Assembly: GCF_037975245.1 (NCBI RefSeq)
Contig: NC_092568.1
Location: 40,579,631-40,643,630, forward strand
Length of the DNA: 64,000 nucleotides
Origin: Apostichopus japonicus
Lineage: Eukaryota > Echinodermata > Holothuroidea > Aspidochirotida > Stichopodidae
Direction of reading: 5' to 3'
Both the position numbers and the translations under genes were made by a program. Each line of letters starts with the position of its first letter. The stretch's first letter is position 1. The notes under the pieces are model-generated. The model was not told the DNA's origin. It was given only the letters and a program-made list of their open reading frames with translations, and searched no databases. This document shows, piece by piece, positions 24,001-35,158 of the stretch.

Positions 24001-24834
24001 GTTCTTCATGACAATTATCAATACGACTAAGACCGATGATAGTAGTTGGGTGTGTGTCTCATTTAATTTGACTTTATCTCGTAAAATTGCACGAGTATAG
24101 GTAGATTAGTTTAGATCGTAATAGACTAACGGTCTGATAAATAGCAGTATTATTATAAAGCAATGGTTGCTTAGTGTGTTAGCAAATTTTTTTTTATTGT
24201 TATTAAAGCTAGGTGGTAGAGCAGATTCTCGACTCAGGCATGCTCTGTTTACAATGTTAGAGATTAACTGGATGAGTCTTGAGGTGAAGTTTTTCGAAGC
24301 TATAAAGGTACACATTTACTATTATTATATTTTCAACATCTGCTAGGAATATACCGTTACGATAAAATTCACAGCAAAAAGAAACTGTAAACAAAACTCA
24401 ATGGATTTGTGATGTCATATGCAATTAGTGATGATATGCAAATTCATAACTGATAATTGAACCATTTTACACTGCATATGGGTATCAAAACTAATCGAAC
24501 TTGGAATGTAAATGGTAAACGTAAAGAAAGTGACGAACATTATGAGACGAATGAATTATCGCAAAGTAAACGAATACCGTAACTCACTCATCGTTACAAT
24601 AGATGTTTGTATTTTCTTGTGTATGTTAGTATGTGCTGTCTTATTTCCATTGTTATAGTTCAATTTCAAATTGATTGTGTCATAATTTACGTAATACATC
24701 AAAACTGTAACAAAGTTACTTCCAATATAAATCAACAGTTCATGAAGTATTAAGAAACGACGGTATACGTTATAGATACACTGTTGGCAAATGCATTATA
24801 ACGGTTTCCCTTTGCAGATGTATACTATAGATAA
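21086..24834. other. Gene-poor AT-rich DNA
   Basis: No gene supported. A more GC-rich block at about 22200-22600 has GTGTCAAATCCC, weakly like a pol III B box, and could be a SINE remnant. TGACGTCA occurs at 21992-21999. A T-rich run lies near 22780-22830. Confidence 0.4.
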
Positions 24835-24912
24835 GTGTTCTAAAATGTTTATTCTGAAATTATTGCTTTCGAAAAATGCAATATCACAAAATGTCTTTCG
24901 ACGTAATCTTAC

Positions 24913-25161
24913 CTTCGATTGTATCAGATTTGTTAATCTCTACTTGTGGCTTGAGGTCTACTAGTATATACTTTACGAGGATATTCGTGTCCCTTCCCAA
25001 AAGAGTAATGCGTCAGAACCGTCAATCCTGTTATGAACATACCGTGGTATGATTCAAGCCACGGTTGGACTTTGGTTTATTATATTAACATATCAATGGA
25101 CATCTATGCAAAGTTTCTGTTTAAAAGTAAATACAAGATAACACTGCAGGTAATTCTGTAC
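24913..25161 (-). pseudogene. Degenerate second copy of the exon at 135-374
   Basis: Aligns over its whole length with 135-374 and keeps both splice borders (TTGACAG before 25161 and GAAG|GTAAGATT at 24913). It carries one extra T in a T-run, in-frame TGA codons and a deletion of about 14 bp, so it cannot encode the same peptide. Similarity extends from about 24835 to 25170, beyond the exon. Confidence 0.7.
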
Positions 25162-25169
25162 CTGTCAAT

Positions 25170-26032
25170 ATTTACTGTTTGCGATTTTACGATTGTTTTT
25201 GTCTCTGCATGATTATACCTTTTGATCTAAAAGTAAAATATCCCCCCAAAAGTACCTTAAATATGAATGAAAAGCATTATTCTTTTGGTCGAGAAAGGAA
25301 ATCTTAAATTGATAATACTTATAAAGATATAACTTTAGCGATTAGCTTAACAACAACCGTGTATATTTAACCTAGCAGTTTGTCTTATCAAACTATTAGG
25401 GTAAGACAACCTACATAACCGAACATCATACTGTTTTATAAGGATTAAAAGGCTGCTCTGATTTGATTTTCGAAATCGCGTCATGTCCCATGACACAAAA
25501 TGAACAACACATGAATTAAGGAAATGGATTGAACGTATGGAAACAAATAGATAGTGACAAATAGAACATAATCGTTCAACGTTGAAATACAAATTGCAAC
25601 ATGATTAAATTTAAAAAAAAGCGTCAACTGTTATCGCATTTTTCACATTTGGGACGCATGTTCCATCGTATCTGCATGTAGTGCAATGTTCTAAAGTATT
25701 ATGGTATAGTAAAGTATAATATACATATAATTCTCATGGTCACACTCGCTATACCACAAAGCAGATTGAATATCTCGCCTACAGTGTTGCGGATAATTTT
25801 GCTGTATGTATACCTGTAGCTTAGAGCAACTGTTCCTGTGGCTTTCTTTTCGTGGGAGTTGCTCAACCATTACCACGAACGTTATAATGTGTTAATATAT
25901 GCATATACATACATAGCACGTGACATCGTTGTCCTCCATTCTCTTCTTCGTCTTCGTCTTCGTTACGGTGACACATCCGCAAAAAGGGACAATATCTCAC
26001 CACACACACGTCAAGAGAGTAATTAGTTAAAT
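25170..26032. other. Intergenic, nothing recognised
   Basis: AT-rich; no feature supported. CTTCGTCTTCGTCTTCG near 25948 is a short trinucleotide run. Confidence 0.4.
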
Positions 26033-26330
26033 CTGACACGAGTACTGATATGAGTGACAGGATTTACAGAACCACTGGAACTACTAATGAGGTCTGAAGG
26101 CAGACTATTCCAATCCCTAATTGTATTTGGAAGAAAACTATACTTATAGCAATTGGTACTGGCATACAATTGGCAGAAATGCATATCCTGCATGTTCCGA
26201 CTCCTTGCAGAGGCTTCCTTAGGCAGTCAATAAGAATCTGAGCCTGACCATGGATGCCCTTAGCAAATAAGATGAGGATTCTATGTATAATTGCGTAAAA
26301 GAACTGTGCGCACCTGATCGGTTCATTAAA
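26033..26330 (-). pseudogene. CR1-like LINE, 3' end of reverse transcriptase
   Basis: On the minus strand one frame reads HFCQLYASTNCYKYSFLPN then TIRDWNSLPSDLISS, which matches the well-conserved C-terminal end of CR1/L2-like LINE polymerases (K-YSF-P-TI-DWNSLP). A frameshift near 26230 separates a short upstream part. The fragment is about 300 bp, typical of a 5'-truncated LINE. It lies just downstream of the broken helical-protein copy. Confidence 0.75.
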
Positions 26331-27339
26331 TTATTTCATTTTCAAAATTCCAAAGCAAAACAGCGCATAATACCGCGTCCTTCAGCGAGCCTGTGAGCCT
26401 CTGAGGGTATTTCTTCTTAATCTCGTCTTGCTGCTTGCTTCGCCACTTATCGACGTAATTCTGGTCATCCGGCTTCTCTGGAATGCACTGCAGGTCGGTT
26501 CGAACTCCGGAAATCATGGCGTAAATTTCTTTGCAGCTTCCTTTTATCTCCACTATTTTTCTTTTCATCATTATGTAATGAATCCCTTTGGTGTCTTCAA
26601 CTGCCTTGTCCCCTTTGCTGTGGAAAGTAGTGAGCTCTTCTTTCACTATACTGAAGAAACCTGCAACCGCATTATGCCCACCCAAGAAAGCGGAGAGTGC
26701 TGGAATTAGGGCATCGCTAACGATCATGATTTCTGCCTCATTGATGCTTAACTGCTGACCTTCCGCCACCGCATTAGCCACGTCAGATTCTGCGCTCATA
26801 TTGAGAAGAGGGCTAGCAATTGCACCCACAATTGGAACAAACGAAAGTCCAATGGCCCACGCCTTCGACTTGGCAGCTTATGCTTCCAGTTTTGCTTTAC
26901 TTTCCATGAGTTTTTTGTTAAGATCCTGAAGCTCAGAGATCAACACCCTCGCCTCATCCTGTCTCTTCTTTAGAGGAACCATCATCTCCTCGTGCATCCT
27001 TACTATCTCGGTGCAGCATTGTTGGTATCCGGTCACTTCTTCCAGGATATCAGGAAGACATTCTTTCCATTCGTCTAGTTCCAGCCCTTCATAGTACTCA
27101 ATGAACTCTTGGATGCATCTTACCACTTGAGTACACAGAGGCAAACCCCCTTTTACATAGACGATGGCGTCTCGCCTCGTCTGATAACGGATTTTATCGA
27201 TATCAGTGGCCACGTTTGCATCAGAACCCACAGCATTCTCCGCATATAGAGATTTAAACATAGTGAGAATATCCGCATGTTTTCCGGCAATTCTTGCAAC
27301 TCAACGGAGAAACTATTCAGATCTTCTGCGACGGACATT
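26326..27339 (-). pseudogene. Broken duplicate of the helical-protein gene (copy 2)
   Basis: Close copy of 17916-18903. The start is at 27338 (ATGTCCGTCGCAGAA), directly after the acceptor CCACTTACAG, so this copy keeps an ATG that copy 1 has lost. A one-base deletion near 27258 shifts the frame (after IFSLCL), and a TAA at about 26877-26879 interrupts the coiled-coil to hairpin boundary. The hydrophobic hairpin and tail are open in 26326-26829. The last residues differ completely from copy 1, so similarity ends near 26385. Upstream sequence is shared too, so this was a segmental duplication, not a retrocopy. Confidence 0.75.
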
Positions 27340-28195
27340 CTGTAAGTGGAACAAAAGAAATAAAGGAAATACCTTTATGGAACGACAGTGTAAAAGACAA
27401 TCGAACTTTTGACGGAAAAAAGAAGAAAATGTCGGTATTACAAATTGAAATTTCAAGAAAGATTTCAAATGTTTAAAACATTGTCCACATTTCAATACAT
27501 TACTCGAAAGTCTGAGGACAAATTAATTTATTTTCAGATGAAACAGACGAATTTTTTGGATTAAGTATCCCATCTGGACCACCGCAGGATCTAAAAAGTA
27601 AAATTTTTCTGGCAAAGATCCGCAAACTAGCCACGGGTAAGCTCTCTCCGCCTCCCCCATTTTCTGATAGCTTCTTACGCCACTGATTACTCTTCCGACC
27701 TTTAAGTTCCTAAACACTGACTAATTTAACATTATGCAAGGAGTTGTTAGGGCAACTCCCTGCGTTATGCGTCATCGGTCGGTGTAGAAGTTATTACGTG
27801 CCAAACAAGAAATTCAAAAATGCATTGAGGTTTCGATGACTGCTGCAACTTCTTATTAAGACTATAGAACTGTATTTGCCTGCAAATACGCAGTATTGTA
27901 GTGCGCTTGGAGTGCTTGCAGTATTAGGAAGAACTCTCGGTTGTTCATGGTGTTATTTTTGGGCGTACAACACACCAGGGAGTATAGTCCTGTAGGTACC
28001 TGCAAATTGAGGGCGCTTGTGAGCGCCATGATAGGCTCGGAATAAGTTGGCCACACAGCTAGCCTTTGAAACTGCAAATGTACAGAGACTACATGAAACT
28101 TTAAGTTTTAACGTCGAGTCTTGTAGGTATCGTTCACTTGGCCAGTAATGCCAACATTGTAGAGCGCATCGCACTACAATAATAACATGCTTACA
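27340..28195. other. Insertion between the two halves of the duplicated flank
   Basis: In copy 1 the intron-like flank is about 90 bp; here about 850 bp separates the exon from the matching flank that resumes at 28195. It includes a hAT-like terminus (TTACGCCACTG near 27680) and short internal repeats around CTGTAGGTACCTGCAAAT. No gene. Confidence 0.4.
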
Positions 28196-28429
28196 ATACC
28201 TACGGGTCCACTGAATTGTTCACTGACTTTAAATAGACCAATGTTTTTCACTAACTAGAACATGAGCGACATTTTAGCTCAATTGACTTTTGTAAAGTTA
28301 ACTTTACCATCTATCATAGTTCATTGCTCTGTTTATTGTTTGTGTTGTTTATCTTTATGTTGTCCTGGAAGAGAAACAAAATTTTGGACTTAGCTTTGGT
28401 TTGAACTGGAAAGGCCTTGGAATCATTTT

Positions 28430-28530
28430 CTTGTGAAATTGTATTTTATTTAAGTTTAACATTTCACTTAAGCAGAATTTAATTTTACCTGAGTGGAATT
28501 CTATTTCACGTAAGTAGAAATGAATTTCAA
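28430..28530. repeat. Array B, left part: ACTTAAGT-type words
   Basis: Diverged 20-25-bp units such as TTTCACTTAAGCAGAATT, the same type as array A. Confidence 0.6.
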
Positions 28531-28545
28531 GGGTGTGAAAACTCA

Positions 28546-28728
28546 CAGCACAGTGTACACATGATACAGCGATGGAATGCTCAGGTCCAGCTAAAGATAA
28601 CAAAAGTATCACGTTTCATTACTGTCTGTATTTTGTAGTGACACGAACTAAAAGTCACTTGCAAGCAACAGAAAGTTAACTTTTTCAGATGGCCGCACGC
28701 GGTTTGGGGCGAGTCTTCAATGCCTTTA
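28546..28728. repeat. Dispersed repeat of about 185 bp (copy 1)
   Basis: Runs from ACAGCACAGTGTACAC to GTCTTCAATGCCTTTA and matches 52901-53086 at roughly 85-90 percent by eye. It splits the ACTTAAGT-type array, so it inserted into it. Confidence 0.75.
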
Positions 28729-28735
28729 GGTCAAA

Positions 28736-28890
28736 GTAAATTTCACTTAGGTAGAATTCAATTTTTCTTAAGTGAAATTGCACAATATTGGTCTCAATTT
28801 TAATTAGGTAGAATACAATTCGATTTAAATACAATTTAATTCTACATTAAAACAAGTAATGCAAGTGCACTTAAGTTGAATGCATTTCGC
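28736..28890. repeat. Array B, right part: ACTTAAGT-type words
   Basis: Resumes the same unit type after the 185-bp insertion: TTTCACTTAGGTAGAATT, then TTTTTCTTAAGTGAAATT, then GTGCACTTAAGTTGAAT. Confidence 0.6.
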
Positions 28891-29339
28891 TAATGGGGTA
28901 AATGTTAAAACGACTTGCCATAGGAGTGGACTAGAGCTATTGACGAGGATCAAATTTCATTTAACGTCAACAGAGATCATAGTCTGAGACAACAACTCCA
29001 AAAGTAAAGCATTGTCAAACTTGAGATGTGATATGTAGGTCTGTCTTAAAGGTTCATATTGCGTTTATCTGCAAATTTTAGCATTCCATTGTCACTTAAA
29101 ATGATTTACATATAAGCAACTTGCGATTGATGAAAGATAGGTTACTGTGATAGTGGTTTTACTTGGCGAACTCTAATTGACGAGTAATTAACCTTTTTGT
29201 AAAAACTGACAATTTTGTTGGAACAAAAAATCATGCATGCACCATTTCTTATACATATTTTAAAATCAACCAATCAAATCTTCTCTATCACGTGACGTCA
29301 CACAAGATAACCGCCTGTTTCGCTCCTTTTGTACTTTCA
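28891..29339. other. Intergenic, nothing recognised
   Basis: AT-rich, no feature beyond a TGACGTCA at 29293-29300. Confidence 0.4.
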
Positions 29340-31090
29340 CTGATGTACTAGGCCCATGGGCGTCAATGCTGATGGGGGGGGGGGCGGGGGACACGTCCCA
29401 CATTTCGATGGGTGGGGGAAACACTATCAAATATCCCCCCCCCCCCTTGCATTTGGAAAAAGAGTAGTGTCGTGGTTCTATTTGGTTAGGGCTTACACAT
29501 CTCAGGATTCGTATCATCGAATATCAATCAATGTTGCTGAATGGAGAATTCCACCCAGAACTCGAGAGTTGGTACCCTGAGCTCTCCGACAATCGTTAGC
29601 TTAGTCTGCATTTCTTTCGAGGCCAGTTCCAGTCGTCGTCGGTTGAAGGGTATAGACAAATATTCAAGTCGATGAATCCCGCGTACGGGCTATGTTTGGT
29701 GAAGTCGAAGCTATCTTGCGGTTGCTCCTCGTCTCCCCCGCCAGTTTCGACGGAAGCCGAGAGATCTTCTAGTGCTTTGAGGCGTTTGAAGATATGGCTA
29801 CGGAGCACCATGACTCATTAGAGGCTGAACCATGTGATGGTGTGCCATATTCACCGCGAAGGTCTAGCCCAGTTGAAGCCTGAGGGGTTTGCAGAGAAGT
29901 TCGTTGGTTCCTCGGATTACAGAAGCCGCATCTTCGGGTGATTCCAGTAGAAAACTAGTGCGCTCCGTCATTATCATAAGAGACAGCACTTTATAGCTAG
30001 AGCCAAAGCTTGTACATATTTGTTGTTTAGTTATAGATGGTGTCTCAAAGACGATGCCAGTTTCCTAATATTGGGGGAAAGGAATAGGGAGCATATTCCG
30101 TGTCAGCGCATCCCATGTTACCTTGTTGTTGAGTGATACCGGACTTTATTCCACAGTGTGAACACTGGGTACACACAGGGACGTTGCTAGAGGGGGGGGG
30201 GGGGGGTGTGGGGGTGTCTCACGCCCCAAACTTTGTAAAACTGACGATAGTTGGAAAATTTGACTGCGACACTCTAGTTTATCTAGGCCTATTCATTTAT
30301 TCCTGTGATTGTGCATGACCTGAAAATTGAAAAATTTCGGTCAAAATTGACCTTAAATCAGTCATATTTATCACGTTTTCCTTGCCACTTTGAGAAATTG
30401 TATCTCGCAATTCTTATACTCCACCGTACAAAACTTCGTATGATTTTCAATACCCCCAAAAAAGAATGCCTAATAGAACTACCGTCATAGGCGTAGGTGC
30501 CCAATTTAATTGGGGGGGGGGGGGGGGAGGTGTAACGAATTGCCCAAAAAATATAACCAACATTTTTCATGTGCATATCATATAGGCATGCATCGGTTTT
30601 TACATCGCATGCCAATAACATACAATCATTTTCCGTGTTATTATCCTTCCATATTGGTTAGAATTATTGGCGAAGCCGTTACAATATTTATGGTAATAAT
30701 AATATAAGTTTAACCACTAAAAAACACATCGTATCAGCATATTGCCCGAATTTTCACAAAAATATATGGTTGGGGTGGGGGGGGGGGCTAAATAAGTTTG
30801 TGATAGGAGTGCCAGTGGGTACAAATGTATCGAAAAAAGTGCAGAACAAAAGTGCAGTCGCGAAACACTGGGTGTCTGACTGACACTGACCGTATCGTTG
30901 ACGAGTAGCGCGAGGGTGAGGTGGTGGGGGGGGGGGAACAAAGCAGCAGTCGGAATTTTCTGCTTCAAAACCCATCTAGTGGATTTTCAGCCACTACACT
31001 ACACCCCTCCCCCCCCCCAATCATCAGGCCTTAGCTACGTCCATGGGTATACACGGTGGTTACATAGTACGCTCCGACCATAATTCACCC
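29340..31090. mobile_element. Cluster of G-run-bearing hAT-like non-autonomous fragments
   Basis: Poly-G or poly-C runs of 9 or more lie near 29375, 29438, 30190, 30510, 30777, 30924 and 31008, each next to words such as CCCATGGGCGTCAATG, CATAGGCGTAGGTGCCC and GCTACGTCCATGGG. These resemble hAT-type terminal inverted repeats (the GGCGTAGC..AGGGGG class). The outer pair (29352 and 31040) are in inverted orientation. No transposase frame is present. Boundaries of individual elements cannot be fixed by eye. Confidence 0.5.
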
Positions 31091-31639
31091 GATTACCAGA
31101 TGCAGATCCACCTAGTAACCGAGGTAACTTGCGTGAGGATTCCAACGAACTACCACTGATTTATTTTGATGCCTTCATCACTTTAACCACCACTCACATG
31201 GGACCTATGCTAAGTCTGACAAGACATGCTCATGTGTTAGGTCCTGAAAATATAATTAAAGTGGTTTGTCTTGGCATCCTTGTTTCAAATTTCATAGAAA
31301 TGTATTCTCGTAGACCTAGCAAAACATTTAAACTGACACAGTCCCATTGGAAGTATGTCACGGGTGGCATTAACATTGGGGGTTTAACATGCTGGCGTAT
31401 GACGACTTTTGGCCAAATTTGCGCTGAGCTCACTAGACAAACTAGGATCTGGGACTGTGCCTAATTAGTTAGTTATTTAAATTTTTAATAATGGCATATG
31501 AGGAAATGCACCATTTTGTGGTATGACTCCCATGACGGCAAGTCGAGAAACTCACATGCAGTCGCGGCAGATAGCTTCCTTCGCCTATATGTCCAGGGAC
31601 ATTTTGGGACATCGTTCCTATAGGCCTATATCTGAGGCC
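31091..31639. other. Unassigned
   Basis: Contains a 111-codon plus frame (31129-31464) without an ATG start or known motif, overlapping a minus frame; neither is convincing. Confidence 0.3.
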
Positions 31640-32130
31640 CTGGGGTCATTCCTTGACCGACTTGGTGCAATATAATGTGCCCATTTCGAAGTAAATTTAT
31701 TCACAGATTGTTAGTTTTCATGGGTTCGAACAAATGAGGGGTATTCTATCCTTTCCTAAAACATAGGGCAAAATGGGGCTTGGGTTCCAGTTCGCTGCAT
31801 GATTTGTCCACTTGCACTGGGTTCTAATATTCATGTCAATTGGAATCACTAATAGAAGAAATAATCCATCAAAACTTCAGGTCGCATGAACTTTATTCCC
31901 CGAGTGACGAATTTGTAATTTTTTTCCCGAAATCACGCAACTAGATGGCTGCTATCCAGCCTGACAAGTGCCATCTCCAGCGATCTGGCAGGTATTGAAA
32001 TCTGAAATTTTCTTGGTACGCTGCGCGCCAACTGATGATGGCGCTCCGCTTAGATGGTACTTACGGCCGGAATACTCGAATCGATTACGTCCCCCCCCCC
32101 AAAGTTTCAAATCGGATTGACGCCCCTGAC
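31640..32130. mobile_element. hAT-like element copy with the CGCTCCGCTTAGAT signature
   Basis: Ends GGATTGACGCCCCTG, like a hAT terminus, and carries GTACGCTGCGCGCCAACTG followed by GGCGCTCCGCTTAGAT at about 32015-32055. Similar sequence occurs at 45590-46019, 45030-45075 and, inverted, at 49655-49710 and 49998-50055. Non-coding. Confidence 0.6.
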
Positions 32131-33671
32131 TAGGCCTATAAATAGACGTCTACAAGTATTCATTACGCATATTGAAGCTTTCGTAAACACGGACGACCTA
32201 GCCAGGCCAACGTGGACAAATCATAGGTATATATTATTTGCAGCTTGTAGATACTATTATTGTATTACTAACGAGTAACGTTTGTTGGTGTATTAGACGT
32301 TCGTGAAACGATTCGATCAGGCCAGGCCTGGTCTAACCCTGAGATTACGTTAATAAAGATTAAGAAAAACAAAATCTTCTAAAATATGCACAGACATTGC
32401 AAAGATATGACTACATAATTAAAATGCCTGTAATTATTGATTTTACTGTATAAAAAGGATGATACCACTAAACAAGAACACGTACAGTACATAGTAGTGC
32501 GGGCTATAAATTCAACTATAATAGCATTAATTACTACACTTCTAATGACAACAGAGTTCGTGAGCAAATGGCAACAAAGGATCGAAACACTCAAATCCTG
32601 TTCACTTAAATGTGCCAATCGATACTGGACAATCTTTTCCCGGGCTGCAGCTACCACATCTTTGACTTCCCTCTTGAGTAAGGATATGAAATCAATTTAA
32701 AGGTATATTATTATAGAATTGTCAAGGGAGTAAACTTAATCCATAAATGCATTTTAAATGCACCCAATTGTTGTGGACCCCTAACATGGATAACTCTTAT
32801 CATGTCATGGGATTCATTAATTCATATGGTATGCCATACTCCCAGAGATGCCAAAATGTGGAAGGAAAATGTTGCCACTTTCAAACTGCACTATTTGTAC
32901 TTGGAGCTATTCTCAACTCCAAAAGTGGATTACTTAAGTATATGACCCTCTGTGGCTAGTACATGGATTTACTGTGTGATGAAACCTCCAGGTTTAACTT
33001 GATGGTGTCAACAGTATTGATACACACAGAGTGGTGCATCATGCATGACCATTTTTTCATTCCGAGTTGCTTCAGAGCTAAGCGATAAGTATGCAGCTTT
33101 TTTGTCATTATGAACATTAAAGATAAAGCTGAACAATTTGCTGAACTGCTGTATACCCTAACATCCAGGCCTTATACTAAAATGTAAGTTTAGGCCATAA
33201 GCTTAAATAATAATCGCACAAAGTAATTCATATGCGACAAGGTGTATACAACAAAACATGAATACTTGTTTTTCATATGATGATAGCCAAGGCATAATAA
33301 TGAAGCTCAATAAAGAAGGATATTTAAACTTGTACTTATAGTACTCCTAGTTTAGGCTTCTACTGTTGCTTAGCTGGGCCAGTGGCAATATTCTTCAACA
33401 GTGGCAGATCCAGCTCAAAGCTGAATGGGGGGCGGGTGGGCACCATTTAAAGGGGGTGCAAAATAGTTGTTCTTGCTGACATTACAAAATAGGACCAAAC
33501 ATTCTAGTGGAGTTTGGGGTATGATACCCCGGTCCTCCCCTCTGAAAATTGTTTAAATTGTAGAATTAAATGATACTACCTACAACATGTGGGATCCAAA
33601 TTAGCTATGTAGGGAAGTATCCTGTGTACATCTGTATATTTATTAAATGGTAAATATTTGCTGTTTCAGTT
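32131..33671. other. Mostly unassigned; one weak exon candidate
   Basis: The minus strand near 32580-32675 reads REVKDVVAAAREKIVQYR and on through a plausible helix, after an AG-ended tract, and could be an exon fragment; evidence is weak. A G-rich stretch lies near 33427-33440. Nothing else is supported. Confidence 0.3.
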
Positions 33672-34160
33672 ATAATTGAAGGTGTTCTTTGCCAAAACTG
33701 GATCATCGGGATTTATAAACCACATAGCTATATACTTTGAATGGGTGTGGTATCAACAGACTCAACTTGTTAGATGAGGTAACAACACATCCCAAACAAC
33801 TCTGACAGCAGAAAGAGATATCACGATGCTTCCATGGGAGATCTACTGTAGTAACTATAGGAACCAGTGCTCGCCACCAATGGAGAATAAGGTAATTTGA
33901 CGTTGTTGATCTTTGCCAAGCAACAAATTTGAATGTTTTATATGCCCCCTACCCACCTCTCTTCCCTTATTACTGTCTTTAATACATTGTAACAACCTAC
34001 GCACAACCTTTAAATGGACTGGATATGATATTGAGGTGAACAGTGTATCTAGATAGCATTTCAGTAAGCTTTCCTTTAGACTGCTGTACATTCTGTTACA
34101 GTGAGGCTGTGGTTTAGAAATCCCGATGATCCAGTTTTGGCAAAGAACACCTTCAATTAT
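33672..34160. mobile_element. MITE-like element with long terminal inverted repeats
   Basis: 33672-33724 (ATAATTGAAGGTGTTCTTTG...) is repeated in inverted form at 34108-34160. The first 43 bp match exactly, followed by one mismatch and about 9 more matching bases. The element is 489 bp with no coding capacity, as expected for a non-autonomous DNA transposon. A target duplication is not obvious. Confidence 0.75.
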
Positions 34161-34685
34161 CTCCTCTTATACTTAGTAACTTAACAGTTACACTGGAGTG
34201 ACATGCAATATCACTTTAACATGTTCCAAACTGTTCAGGAATCCATTGGGGTATGTCTTGTAGGTCAGTTTGGGAGGAATTAGCTGAGCTAAACAAAAGC
34301 AGTTTTCATCAGTTTTCAGAGCCAGAGACGAAAAAGCCCTCCCCGCTGACACTTCTCTGGATGATGTTTCTGCAGGTAGGGCAAGCCAGACCAAGTGGAC
34401 TGTAATCAGGGATACCAATGAAACTTCCAAGAGTCATAAATGCACCCAAAATGGTCAAGCTTATCAAAATTGGTGACTGGAAATGTTGTTGCAGACGTAG
34501 ACCTGGTCCCTGCTTACACAGTATTGCTCATATGTGTATTTACACACTGCACTGTGAATACTGAAATCTCTGAAAATACATCTTATGGACCTAAAATGAT
34601 AATTGCATAGAATTTTGTTGTGGCTTATATTGTGACGACTATAAAAAGTATCATTTTGGTATTAAATAAAAATATCATTTCTCAC
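34161..34685. other. Unassigned
   Basis: An open minus frame (34188-34430) has no recognisable motif. No feature supported. Confidence 0.3.
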
Positions 34686-35158
34686 CTAAGGTGGCATACT
34701 CCTATTAGAGCCTATATCCATCCGCTCGATAGTTCTCCTTCAGGAAAAGTGCCAAAAAGCAGCTGGAGAACATCTTTTTTGACCTTTTATCAATCATGAT
34801 CTAGTTTTTTGTGGCTTGCATGTTGAAGAGCATGAATGGAAGTACATGTGGTGAGTCAATTGAGGCAATTTTAGACCCCTTTAGGCCTCCCAGGAGCAGC
34901 GTAGGAAAATTGTTTACCACTGAGTGGAGAGGTTTCTTTACAAGTGACGAAAACTTCCGGCTCGGATAACAAAAAAATCTACATGGTCATGATACGGTAA
35001 ATTGATAGTGCCATTAAAGGCCAACTTGTCAGCTATCCGGTGATTAGATAGGTAGCGTTTAGCTAGTGAAAACTTCTATTTAGACTTAGAGACCACATTA
35101 CTTTTGTGATTTAGTGTGTAAGTCAATGGGGCCTTTAATGGGCGTATGCTACCTTAAG
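34686..35158. mobile_element. MITE-like element abutting the LINE
   Basis: CTAAGGTGGCATACTCC at 34686 pairs with GTATGCTACCTTAAG at 35144-35158 as part of imperfect inverted repeats of about 28 bp (roughly 23 matches). Size about 473 bp, non-coding. Its right end coincides with the point where the LINE reverse transcriptase stops. Confidence 0.55.

Noticed and set aside
23238-24100. Several 60-90-codon plus frames
   Set aside because: Overlapping, no motif, no supporting splice or promoter signals.
30717-30975. Pro-rich minus frames in the G-run region
   Set aside because: Poly-G runs translate as Pro or Gly; overlapping frames, no motif.
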